Shown: positions 25,614 through 35,878 of the stretch, in pieces
Numbering within the stretch: position 1 is the stretch's first letter
Layout: each line of letters begins with the position of its first letter
Assembly (NCBI GenBank): GCA_902806575.1
Contig: CADCXD010000001.1
Span: 496,001-560,000 of the forward strand
Reading direction: 5' to 3'
DNA: 64,000 nucleotides
Origin: Jackrogersella multiformis
Lineage: Eukaryota; Ascomycota; Sordariomycetes; Xylariales; Hypoxylaceae
Made by a program: the position numbers and the translations under genes
The notes under the pieces: model-generated
Databases searched by the model: none
The model's input: only the letters and a program-made list of their open reading frames with translations
What the model was told of the DNA's origin: nothing

Positions 25614-26637
25614 ACAGGGATCGTTCCGGCCTTGTCTCCCGGGCTGAAGCTAACGTGATCTGGCACAAGCAATGATCACGTTCATTTGACTACCTCCTGA
25701 TATTTGTTGGTCATGTCGCTCATCTATATGAGCATACCATCGAAGTGTGAGTTCTGATACACCAAGGTTCGACATCTTCCTCAAAAGCCATATTTTTCTT
25801 CTTCTTCGTACCTAATTTCGAAAAGCATAACCTAGTTTACTCCCGAGAGTTCATGGAATTTACCATAACGAGTATCATCACGACCCAGCTTTTACCTATT
25901 GCCAATTGATACACATACGGGGTACCTAGGCATCGGGCCTCTCTTTAGCCCCTTTAACTGGTCTGAGTAATTTCCTATCTGATCTAACAAGATAACCTAG
26001 ATCATTGTTGTTATTTCTTTCGTAGATTTCATTGTATTTCGGACCATCTTTCCGACACGTGCAGTCTAGGTCCATTCATCTCTAGATCGTCAAGGGATCT
26101 TAGAGACATATGGAGTGAATATGCGGGGTAGACAGGTGGAAGAGAGCTCGTGCTCTTTACAGTGGAGGGTATTCGCGAGCTGGCTAGGCTCAATAGCAGC
26201 TTGAGGGGGATAGAGTTACTTGGTGTGCTATGGATAGTCTAAAAACAGACACAGGCACCCAATCGATGAATTGATATTTGCATTGCATTCCAATCTATGT
26301 CTCCTACACGTAGTAAAGTAACCTTAACGGGCACATAGTTTTCGTAAAGTAGAACTGTGAACTAAAGTGCGTAAATTTGGTATTCATTGGTATCAATGAT
26401 GCTATGCGTTTAACTAAGCTAACAACTTCATAATTCAAGCCTTCGTGTGCAAGGAGGTAACCTAGGTGCCATCTACCTTGTTAGATACTAGGTAAGCCAA
26501 GGCAGTCATGCCTATGGATGCTCTGCAAAGCCAAAGGAGTTCATTCATTTCCCTTGTATCTCCATTTCACTTCACCAAGTAGCAACCATTGTGATATATG
26601 ACCAGCAATAACATCCGCACCTTCGTCACAATTAGTG
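25614..26637. other. Intergenic between convergent genes
   Basis: The 3' regions of the RRM-like gene (plus) and the chromodomain gene (minus) meet here. Nothing else recognised. Confidence 0.5.
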
Positions 26638-28620
26638 CTAGACCCCTTTATCACTGCTGCTGCTGCTGCTGCGATGAATAGCCGCGGCGAGGTCTCTCAT
26701 AAAGGCCGCGCCCAGCTCGTCCGGTTTTGGTTTCGGCTTGGATCCACGTCTGCTCAGATAGGATTCCTGCTCCATCGTGACAGCGAGGATCTCATCTTCA
26801 CCCTCATCATCATCGTCGTAATATTCATCCCCACTTCCCCCATTAGCGTATGATTCCCCATTGCTGTCGGCACTGTTCCGCAGCTCGTCCAGATCATCTT
26901 CGTCGCCTGCGAACGCCTCCGCTACGCTCGAGTACTTTCTCTTCAGAGTCAATGGCTGCGGCGGGAGGATCTTGCTAGGGGTACTGTTGCGATTGTTGTT
27001 GGTATTTGGAGAGGCGGTTTTGCGACGGGAGGCTTTCTGCTTGAGGTACAGCTTCACGAGCTTTGGCGCGATATTCGCCTCGGGCTCCCAAGTTGGGTTT
27101 TCGTTTGGCGGCCAGTTGCCCTCCCAGCGGACCTTGAAGTAGCGCTCTCGCGTGCCGTTGAAATTCATCATTTTATCAGCTTCTAGCCGCTCCACAATCC
27201 ATACCTGACCCTGCTCTTCTCCCTTGGCTTTAGGTTTGGGATTCGGCGGCCTTCTCTTTAGCTGTGAGGATCCATGATGTTCCGTATAGTTGTCTTGATT
27301 ATTAAGTGGTGACCCTGCTGGTATGTCACTGGGTGACTGTGATGATGTTGACCACTTGCTAGAACTTCGCGCTGCAGGTGTGAAACCGTGATGTTGAGAG
27401 CTAGTTTCAGGTAGTTGTGGCAGTGGAGCTGATGAAGATGGCTCGCCGTTACCACTTGTTAGACGCGGATATGAAGGAACCGGGACTGGAGTTTTAGAGT
27501 GCTTATTATCGAATAACTTATCGAATGGCTTTGGCCTTGGTTTTGGTCGTGGGGTCTCCTTATTCAACCTTAATGGCGCAGGAACTGGAACAGGGGTTGT
27601 AGACTGTTTTTTGGGCGTGGGCGTGAGCATTGCCATGTCTGACTTGAATGGCCGAGGAACTGGGATGGACGTTTTGTGCAGTTGGTTATTTAGTCGTTTA
27701 GTCGGCGGTTGTATTTGCTTGTTGGATCGGAGTACCTCGGGCACTGGGACGTGGCTCGTCGATGACTTTAGTGCAAGGCTGCCGTTAGCGCGCTTGAACA
27801 GTGTCGAGTCCTTGTTGAGCCATAGTGCTCTAGCATACGTGCTGATTTCGAGACCCGAGGTCATGGTCTTGGGAACATTGTCCAGTGGTATATTGTCCTC
27901 GTCCTCGTCCTCATCCACATCCATATCCTCGACCCCATCGCCATCATCCCTACATAATTGGCGATATAACGCATCATTTAAGTCTGGTTCCTCGATCTCC
28001 TCGGCATCAGTCGCGATCTGTCCAGCGCGCTTCTTTTGCGGCGTGGATAGCGATGGGCCTGATGTTCTGGCAGGGGGGAGTGCCACCTCGATGGATTTGG
28101 AGTTGTTGAAATTCGCCTGCTGCGATAGTCGACGCGCCTGAAGCTCTGCCTTGCTTGGTCGACCACGTTTCCTCTGGCCAGAGTTCGTCGGGGTACTCGG
28201 TGTTGTTGGCGTATCCGTCGCATTCGTGGATATTGCCTTTTTCTTCTTTGCTGCCACCTCTGCCTTGCGCTTCCTCTCAGCCTCTAACCTCTTGGCCTCC
28301 TCATCCCTTTCCAGTAGATCTCTGTATTCAAAGTCCTCTAACTCCCGAGGCGAAACGTAATCGAGTACCTTGGTCGCAAGGATGGCAACGCGCGCCGCTG
28401 GGAGCTCTCGCCATCCTACGACATAGTACATCTGTAGCTTCAGTTCGCCGTTCCGAACTGTGCCAGGTAGGACGCGCTTGTCAATTATAAAGGCGGTCGA
28501 GTCATTTTCGGGTATGATTCTGAGAGGTGCCAATGGGGGACCGTCGCCGGGTCTGTACGGACGAGGCTTCGAGGGCAAAGGTATTTGAACTTGTGATCTC
28601 CGGGTTTGTTTGCGATCCAT
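26638..28620 (-). CDS. Chromodomain protein with AT-hook-like motif
   Basis: A single exon of 660 residues. Residues about 472-534 form a chromodomain: WIVERLEADK opens the first strand, YFKVRWEG is the central strand, and NPTWEPEANI carries the W-x-P aromatic-cage region before a basic helix. Chromodomains read methylated histone lysines. Around residue 150 is an AT-hook-like basic motif (KRGRPSKAEL) that could contact AT-rich DNA. Between about 180 and 460 the protein is Pro/Lys/Ser-rich with repeated PVP-type segments; the tail is acidic (DEYYDDDDEGEDE) and ends in a Ser run. The N-terminal 100 residues contain a conserved-looking alpha/beta segment (MYYVVGWRELPAARVAI). Function is probably in heterochromatin or gene silencing; which fungal chromodomain protein it corresponds to is not certain. 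Confidence 0.88.
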   Translation of the reverse strand: MDRKQTRRSQVQIPLPSKPRPYRPGDGPPLAPLRIIPENDSTAFIIDKRVLPGTVRNGELKLQMYYVVGWRELPAARVAILATKVLDYVSPRELEDFEYRDLLERDEEAKRLEAERKRKAEVAAKKKKAISTNATDTPTTPSTPTNSGQRKRGRPSKAELQARRLSQQANFNNSKSIEVALPPARTSGPSLSTPQKKRAGQIATDAEEIEEPDLNDALYRQLCRDDGDGVEDMDVDEDEDEDNIPLDNVPKTMTSGLEISTYARALWLNKDSTLFKRANGSLALKSSTSHVPVPEVLRSNKQIQPPTKRLNNQLHKTSIPVPRPFKSDMAMLTPTPKKQSTTPVPVPAPLRLNKETPRPKPRPKPFDKLFDNKHSKTPVPVPSYPRLTSGNGEPSSSAPLPQLPETSSQHHGFTPAARSSSKWSTSSQSPSDIPAGSPLNNQDNYTEHHGSSQLKRRPPNPKPKAKGEEQGQVWIVERLEADKMMNFNGTRERYFKVRWEGNWPPNENPTWEPEANIAPKLVKLYLKQKASRRKTASPNTNNNRNSTPSKILPPQPLTLKRKYSSVAEAFAGDEDDLDELRNSADSNGESYANGGSGDEYYDDDDEGEDEILAVTMEQESYLSRRGSKPKPKPDELGAAFMRDLAAAIHRSSSSSSDKGV

Positions 28621-29629
28621 AGGGGCGGTTTAGACCTGTTCTGCTCGGGAACAGCACCGATGGCGTAGGGTCTATTGGTCGTCGTAGAGCTAGGTCGCGC
28701 GTCTTGTCTATGTAGGGGTCTCAGTCTAGGGTAGCTAACCACAAATGGCTCGGCGCGACCATCGCAGATCGAGGTAAGATCATATGAACAGACTGTCCAT
28801 GAAGTTCCTGTGATGTCGTAAACAATTCCTTTGTGATTTGCTATTCGGTCGACTGGAGACGGAACCTAGTGCCTTTTGTTCGCGTGAAATGAAAGAATTC
28901 ATTTTATTTTTACATAGTTGTTATTCTTAGAGAAAGAGAAAAGACATTAATGCCCTAGATAGGTGCTTAGGTGCTTGGGTGCTTAGGTGCTTGGGTGCTT
29001 AGGTGCTTGGGTGCTTAGGTAGGTACTGACTGCATTAATACCGATGCTTAACCTTGGAACTTGACCTTGACCAATTCGGCAGGCTTAACCGCTGGGTTTG
29101 GACCATAACGGCAACTAGCAACCAGCAGCTTGTAAGCAGCAGTGTGCAACTATCATGAATTTTAATATTTAACTATAACATATGATCATTGACTTTTAAT
29201 TTTATTTTCATTTATTTTAAACATAGTAATTATTTTCAAATGATTAAAGAAATTAAAAGTTGTAAAATATCTTACGTATACGAATTACATAAACGGTTAA
29301 ATCTATAATTATATGTATTTAAACATTACTTATGTGATTATGCTTTACCGCTTTCCGTTTTCGTTAGTACCTACCGTCAAGTACCTGCCCGATTTTACTT
29401 TCTGCCGCCTGTGACTCAGTGCCCCTCCCCCTCCATCCTCCATACTCCATCCTCGTCAAGCACGCCCTTAATCCTGTCAACACTTCCTACTTCCTTTTTT
29501 TTATTTTTTAATCCTCCATCACTCTCACTAGCACATTCACAATTCACCCTCCAACTAAGAAGATATTTACCATAAATATTGCAACAAACTTCTAAGATTA
29601 TAACGAAATAACGACGGGCTATTACGACT
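28621..29629. other. Divergent promoter region (chromodomain gene / MetRS)
   Basis: About 1 kb between two divergent start codons. It contains an 8-bp minisatellite (28961-29016) and an AT-rich block at about 29150-29340. The 130 bp before the MetRS start are C/T-rich. Confidence 0.6.
28961..29016. repeat. 8-bp minisatellite, seven copies
   Basis: Seven head-to-tail copies of (A/G)GGTGCTT, with A- and G-starting units mostly alternating, followed by an AGGTAGGTA tail that resembles the dispersed CCTAGGTAGG motif. Confidence 0.85.
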
Positions 29630-32113
29630 ATGAGCGAGTCAAATCCGACGCCATCACTGCTCCCCCAGCCGGGGAAGCAAAATATTTTAGTCACCAGCGC
29701 CCTGCCCTATGCCAACAACGTCCCACATCTTGGCAACATCATCGGTAGTGTTTTGGTAAGTGAAGTCAAGTAGCAATACTGGTCAATTCACGATCCTAGT
29801 AAAGTTAAACGAATGGATTAATTAACACGACAACCTTCACAACAGTCCGCAGACGTGTTCGCTCGCTTCTCCAGAGCAAGCGGCTTCCCGACATTGTACA
29901 TATGCGGCACAGACGAGTATGGCACTGCCACCGAGACCCAGGCCCTTGCTGAGGGTGTAGATCCTGCTACCCTTTGCGCCAAATACAATGCTATCCACCG
30001 CGACATCTACGCCTGGTTCAAGATAGATTTCGACATCTTCGGTCGCACTCCGACTCCCCAGCACACTGAGATTGTTCAGGAGATGTTCACTCGGCTATGG
30101 GAGAATGGATTTATCGAGGAACGAGAAACTGAACAAGCCTACTGCCCGGCACATTCCTCTTTCCTTGCTGATCGCTTCGTGGAAGGTGAATGCAGTTTGT
30201 GTCATGCAGCTGGAGCTCGTGGAGATCAGGTACATCTTACCCCTTCCCTACCGTCGTCTACCTATTTTAAATAATACTAATATGTTTAACAGTGTGATGC
30301 ATGTGGAAACCTTCTTGACCCCCTAGAGCCTACCGAGGATGCCAAAGCAGAATCCGGCGAAGACAGAAAAGCCACTGGTTGGCTAGTGAACCCCCATTGC
30401 AAACTTGATGGCGCGACCCCGGAGAGACGGAAGACAAAACATCTCTATCTCCGTTTAGATGCATTGCAACCCGAAGTCAAATCTTGGCTCGATAACGCTG
30501 GTGATATCAAGGATTGGAGCTCCAATGCCGTTGCTATCACTCAGTCGTGGCTCACTGATGGACTAAAGCCACGGAGTATCACGAGGGACCTCAAATGGGG
30601 CGTCCCAGGTATGTTGCATTGCTAGGTAGAAAGTAACTACGCTAACTTTATATGCCAGTCCCCACGCATCTTCCTGGGCTATCAGGTGGAGACTATGATG
30701 GGAAGGTCTTCTACGTCTGGTTCGATGCATGCAGTACGCTATACCCCACGGGTTTCTATCATATGTGGACACCTGCTAATTATAATAGTCGGTTATCCCT
30801 CGATCACCAAATGCTATACCGACAGAGATGACTCGACAGGCAAGAACTGGGAACAATGGTGGAAGAACCCAGACAATGTCTCCCTTTATCAGTTCATGGG
30901 CAAGGACAATGTCCCGTACGTAATTACAGACCAAGTAAATCGAATAACAGCTAATACTCCAAATCAGGTTCCATAGCATCATATTCCCAGGCTCTCAGCT
31001 TGGTACTGGAGAAAAGTGGACCCAAGTCCATAAACTGTCCACTACGGAGTATCTTAACTACGAGGGCGGAAAATTCAGCAAATCAAAGAGCGTGGGTGTA
31101 TTTGGTAACAGCGCGAAAGACACCGGTGTGCCTGTCGACGTGTGGAGATACTACTTACTCTCAAGACGACCGGAGACTAGTGACTCCGAGTTCAGTTGGC
31201 GGTAAGTCCCATGTTGAAATCAACTTGTGGTGTTCCGCGCTCATTGAGACTAATTACCCTTATCGTCACAGAGAATTCGTAGATGCCAACAACAATGATC
31301 TGCTAAAGAATCTCGGTAATTTCTGCAATCGCGTTGTCAAATTTGCCCACGCCAAGTTAAATGCCGTGGTGCCCGAGTATCGTACATACAAGGACTCTGA
31401 CGATTGGGTAAAGCAGTACAAAGAGGAGGTCAATAGCTTACTACAGACCTACATTGCAAACCTCAAAGCTACTAAGCTACGAGCTGGTCTCACCACACTC
31501 CTCAGGTACGTCTTTCGAAGCAGCTAGGTGCTTGTCGTTTTTAAGGCTAACATAGAGCTCCCATCATAGCATATCGAGCGTAGGTAATAAGCTGCTGCAA
31601 GACAATAAGCTTAGCAATCAGCTTCTAACTGAAGACCCGGAACGATGTAATGTCGTCGTTGGTCTTGCCCTCAACAGCCTACATCTCCTCGCGAACCTAA
31701 TATTCCCATATATGCCAGGGACAGCCGAGGGGATTCTCGAACAACTTGGTGTTACAGGCTCTGGCAATGGCCGTTTTTCCATCCCGGATACGTGGACAGC
31801 CGACACGATCCCACCCGGCCAAGCACTCGGAGAAGCAAAGCTACTTTTCTCTGCTATCCCCGTAGAGAAAGCAGATGAGTGGCGTGAAGCCTTTGGTGGA
31901 GAAGAACTTCGAAAACAGAAGGCAATCGATATGGAGAAGGCTGCTGCTAAAAAGGTCTCAAAGGAGAAGGAGAAGGAACGTAAGCGACTTAAGAAGCTGG
32001 CTCTTGCTGCTTCCGCCAATAATGAAAAGACAGAGGGAACAGCAGAACAGCTCAAGATTTTGAGCATCGCAGACGGCGCAGCAGGTCAATCAACGCCGGA
32101 GCCATCAAAATAG
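29630..32113 (+). CDS. MES1: Methionyl-tRNA synthetase, cytosolic
   Basis: Eight exons: 29630-29755, 29846-30229, 30293-30608, 30659-30733, 30789-30915, 30968-31201, 31272-31505, 31570-32113; 679 residues. It charges tRNA-Met with methionine. The class I signatures are the HIGH-type motif HLGN (33-36) and KFSKS (378-382, the KMSKS loop). A CPAH...C..C...CDACG zinc-knuckle segment lies in the connective domain (exons 2-3). VFYVWFDA and the anticodon-binding helical domain (NLGNFCNRVVKF onward) match eukaryotic cytosolic enzymes. The C-terminal 90 residues are Lys/Glu-rich. All seven introns are 50-90 nt and restore frame exactly. The yeast enzyme has an N-terminal Arc1-binding extension; this protein starts almost directly at the catalytic domain. 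Confidence 0.96.
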
Positions 32114-32982
32114 GGGGCAATTTAGGCTACCTGTCCATTTGTTTCTTCATGAATACGATGTCGTTAGTAGGGCGCTGGGATAGAGGCTTCTGCAGAGATA
32201 CCTTCGGTTTATTTGGAGGTATAGTTAGTGTCAAGTTGCGGATAGCCTAGATAGAACATAGGACAATGTTTCACAAAACAAGACGGCGGATTCGTTTCAG
32301 TATTTTTGATGTTATGTCGTTGTTCTCTAAAACATGACTTGAAATGCTGTGATAGTTTTCATAGAGATAATACGATAAATGTGATACCGTTACGGTAGCA
32401 AGTGTTTCGGTATAAGCTGATATCGTATTGTTATTGTTGCAAAAGTCTAAGTTTATCATCACGTAAATCTACTTGCCCTTCGTTTACTATGAATTCCAGA
32501 TTCGTGAAATTATATAGTTTTAAACCGTTATGACACTTGGACATCCAAAGATACAGTCTCCTTAAGTATAAATTAACAGCACTACAATACTCCATAAGAA
32601 TTGACCAATCAGACTTTAGCTTAACCCTAATAGATACTCTTTTCAGCATGTGTTACGACCATTCAGCCAATCAGACTTAAGTAGGCCATAGTGCCCTAGT
32701 TTACAGTTAAGGATATACCTCGATAATTTATCATGGATACAAGAAGGGAGTTATTAAAGTATCTGGGCTTCCAGATACCCGAAACATTGCGAATGGGAGT
32801 TTAATTGATGATCCTAATAGTATCAAGCAGAAGTAGTACCTATTTTAGGTATGCAATTGTACGTGAAATACATCCCCTCCCCCTAGCTCAGTACCATCCG
32901 TGCTAGTTTATAATATCTTCATATGTTCTATCCCAAACCCACACTCCTTATATCCGAACGACCAAGCCTCATCTCACACCAC
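32114..32982. other. Intergenic between convergent genes
   Basis: 3' region of the MetRS gene and downstream flank of the secreted-protein gene. AT-rich, nothing else recognised. Confidence 0.5.
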
Positions 32983-33501
32983 CTATGCGGGTTCCCCCTG
33001 GAGGGGGAAAGCACACTTGCAAGCCTGCTCGGCCTCGAGGTCGTGCGACACGTCCTGGCAAGTGCAATGGTTGTCGCCGATGGAGAACAGGCCGTTGGCG
33101 TAGGCGAAGCGGAATCGGGGGGCGCCGACGTCGAAGTCGACCTGGTCGACGGTGAGCACGAACGGCAGGAAGCTCTCCTCGATCGCGAACGGCACGCCGC
33201 AGTCGTTGCCCTCGTCCCCGGGCGAGTAGACCCCCTTCGCCACGCACGCGTTGTCGTAGATGATGAACGAGTTGCCGTCCACGAGGCCCGCCCACACCGC
33301 CCCCGAGTCGAAGGTCGGCACGTCCACCTCGTGCACGTCCATCGCGAAGGTGAAGGTGCCCTCCCCTTGCGGCTCGCAGAGCTCGGCTCTGGGCTCCGGC
33401 GCCGGGTTGGCGTCTGTCAGCTTGTTCCCCAGCTGGCATGTGGCCGTGGCGAGGCCGGATATGGCTAGGGTTGTGGCGAGGACTTGGATGTAGCGGGCCA
33501 T
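32983..33501 (-). CDS. Small cysteine-containing secreted protein
   Basis: A single exon of 172 residues with a clear signal peptide (MARYIQVLATTLAISGLATA) and predicted cleavage before TCQL. The mature part has eight cysteines, including closely spaced CTC and CKC near the C-terminus, so four disulfides are possible. No transmembrane segment or catalytic motif is visible. The codons are extremely G/C-ending, unlike most neighbours, which makes the reverse-complement frames also open. Size, secretion and cysteine content fit an effector-like or cell-surface protein, but the family is not recognised and no activity should be assumed. Confidence 0.85.
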   Translation of the reverse strand: MARYIQVLATTLAISGLATATCQLGNKLTDANPAPEPRAELCEPQGEGTFTFAMDVHEVDVPTFDSGAVWAGLVDGNSFIIYDNACVAKGVYSPGDEGNDCGVPFAIEESFLPFVLTVDQVDFDVGAPRFRFAYANGLFSIGDNHCTCQDVSHDLEAEQACKCAFPLQGEPA

Positions 33502-34919
33502 GATGATACGAGGTTGGTCAGGTTGTTGTTAATGGTCTTTGATGTTGAGTGGATTGCTGTCTCCTAAGTATTGGGGAGTTGAGATGCCTTTATAACCAAA
33601 GTTTGTTTGCTAAAAATATCTTTACAGTAACCATTCTCCATGCTGATCATGTTACAGAATAGTACTCGTCTGCTTTAGCGGTCTCTTGGGAGCCTTACTA
33701 GAGCAAGCCAAACTGACCGAGTTGTAGTGCTGAGGCATAGTATTAAGTCTAACTGTAGAATTGGAGACACATATCAGACAATATCAGTCGTTAGTGTCAA
33801 GTACAGCATCCGCAAGGAAGGTAGGGGGCTATATTTAGGTTGGAGTCTCGGTCAAAGGTTGCCTTCAATGATGTTTCAGGTGGCTTGAGTGATGTAATAT
33901 CCTATTGTAAATGTCGGCTGTTATGTTTCTCAGTTGGGCTGTGACGGCTGCCGCCAGTTCTGTCTGGTTGATCTGATAGACATTGCGCCTCATCGACGAG
34001 ATATATATAGATACCATACATATGCGAATCTTAATGCACCGCTAGGTTAAGTAGGTAGACAAAATTCGAGCTATGGACGTTCATACTGGTTGCTTTAGGT
34101 CATGATTACTTAAAATCATATCATAGTATATGCAACATCGTAAACGATAAATCAAAATATGACGAGGTGGCGGTAGTGATGGATTCATTTATGACGCACT
34201 TACTATTATGTAAACTAGAGATATATAAATATAGCTTTAATGCATAGATTGATCCTCCGTAGTCACAAATTGGTTTGAGCATTAAGACTACCTAAGCGAA
34301 AAACTATGCTCTGTGAGCTATATATAGTACCTAGGTATGATCCTCTTGATGCATACGGGGCCTAACATGCCTTTTTATCATTAGCTGTTTTATTATTATT
34401 AATGTAGATAAGATTCCAACTTCTTACACTTCATCGCTTTGCCCGTTCAATGCCCGCCCGGGCTCCGTTTTGGTATCGGCGCTTCCACCCCACTAATAAT
34501 CCGTAGTGAGGAAAGCCGAACCCGCCGAGTGGGGCATCCCCACGGTCCTGTTCCGGATGATGTCATGCCTTATACACTCCGACTAGCACGTCAGTGGTTA
34601 CACATACAGTGGAATCGCGTGTTAGTAGCGCTCCTTTGATTGCTGCTGAGCCTCCCTTTTCTCTATTTTCTATATTTGGCATCTCGGGTTGGTTGTTGTT
34701 ATGGTTAATTGCTTCAAAAGGGTGACAGCTGCCGGAGGTGAACTATGCTATGCTTCGTTAGGTCCTTCGTCTTTGTAGTTCGACTTATGATGAGCTGCAG
34801 TGCTGCGGACCTTACAAGTCGTTTCAAGTCTACGCCGCAACCATCAGCACCGAAGGTGTTTTCCCTAGGTTTGGGCTATGCTGCGCATAATATCTTCACG
34901 GTCAGATAGGTACAGGCAA
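33502..34919. other. Intergenic, no supported gene
   Basis: Promoter side of the secreted-protein gene and 3' side of the two-exon gene at 34920. AT-rich at 33.9-34.4 kb. Confidence 0.5.
33588..33594 (-). promoter_or_regulatory. Possible TATA box of the secreted-protein gene
   Basis: TATAAAG on the minus strand, about 90 nt upstream of the start codon; canonical sequence at a plausible distance. Confidence 0.45.
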
Positions 34920-35589
34920 TTAAGAAACTACGCATCCGTTCCAATCCCCTGTAGATATATCGTTCATCGCTCTTCCTTTCTTTGCCAGGTCCGGAGAAGT
35001 TCGGCTCACAAATTCTATGTGGTCCCAAAATTGACCTCCATCAGGGCCGCCCTCTGGCTCCCTCCATTCAGATTGTGGAGGATATGGCGACTTGTCAAAT
35101 AGCAGGCGAAGTGCAAATCTCGGCCTGTCCGAGCTCGGGTACCTAATGCAGCAAGGTTCTACGAAGTTGCCTTTCTCGATTCTGATAGTATATAGCTTGG
35201 GTCGAAAGGCGTCATCTGTTAAACTAAGCTCGTTGATTATGGTGCTTTTTGACAATATAGAGGATTCTACCCATTGTGGCAGCCGCTTGGCGAGAGTCAT
35301 TTCGAGATCAAGCTGGCCGAGAAGTTGAGGGCTTTTGTTCCGGGCAGCATTCGTAATCTTGCTTGGGTCGCGTGGCGGCCCGATACTCTTCCATTCAAGC
35401 TCTGCTGCAATCCAATAGTTGAAGTTACAACGGCACCATAACTTTCAGTTGTCAGAGGCAGAGACATGGCGAACCCGGGGACCTACACACCTCGCCAGTG
35501 CCGTCCTTGTTGAATTTGATGGACCTGCCTTCCGTATCAAAACACCATTCATTCTCTCCGGAAAGAATCGAACAAAGTGCTTCGTTCAT
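34920..35589 (-). CDS. Uncharacterised conserved fungal protein, two exons
   Basis: The start codon is at 35589; exons are 35589-35491 and 35441-34920, 206 residues. The 49-nt intron (GTGTGT donor, AAAG acceptor, CTGAC branch) joins NKDGTGE to LWCRCNFNYWIAAELEWK and is in phase 0. The continuity of this DGTGE-x-C-x-YWIAAE-x-EWK block across the junction, and the later segments LLGQLDLEMTLAKRLP, YTIRIEKGNF and RFALRLLFDKSPYPP, match my memory of a conserved family of unnamed proteins in Sordariomycetes. No enzyme motif, signal peptide or membrane helix is seen. A GGPDGGQFWDH segment follows near the end. It lies 290 bp downstream of, and on the same strand as, the STAND-like gene. Function unknown. 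Confidence 0.8.
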
Positions 35590-35878
35590 CTGGACAGTAG
35601 AATAGACGATGATATATCGTCGTGAAGTTGTGAATGAATAGATGAAGGCGTTCTAGTGTTGTACTTTTTGCCTGGTGTCTTGACGTCGAATTTAATGGAG
35701 ACCACTAGATGAGTGATCAGTACCCACCTACTCACTAGTAGCAAGGTTTCGGAACGGGCCGCTATAGCGTACCTAGGTAGCCAATCAGACACGACCGTGT
35801 GGTCTTTATATGGAGTCATCCCGCAATTGAGGATATCCCGGGATTCAATTTTATTTCGACTCACCGAACGTAATCCTA

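Noticed and set aside
28961..29030. Repeats with short unit resembling a CRISPR array
   Set aside because: Eukaryotic minisatellite with 8-bp units and no spacers.
33260..33493. Plus-strand frames over the secreted-protein gene
   Set aside because: Shadow frames caused by very high G/C at third codon positions; only the minus-strand frame has a signal peptide and ordered cysteines.
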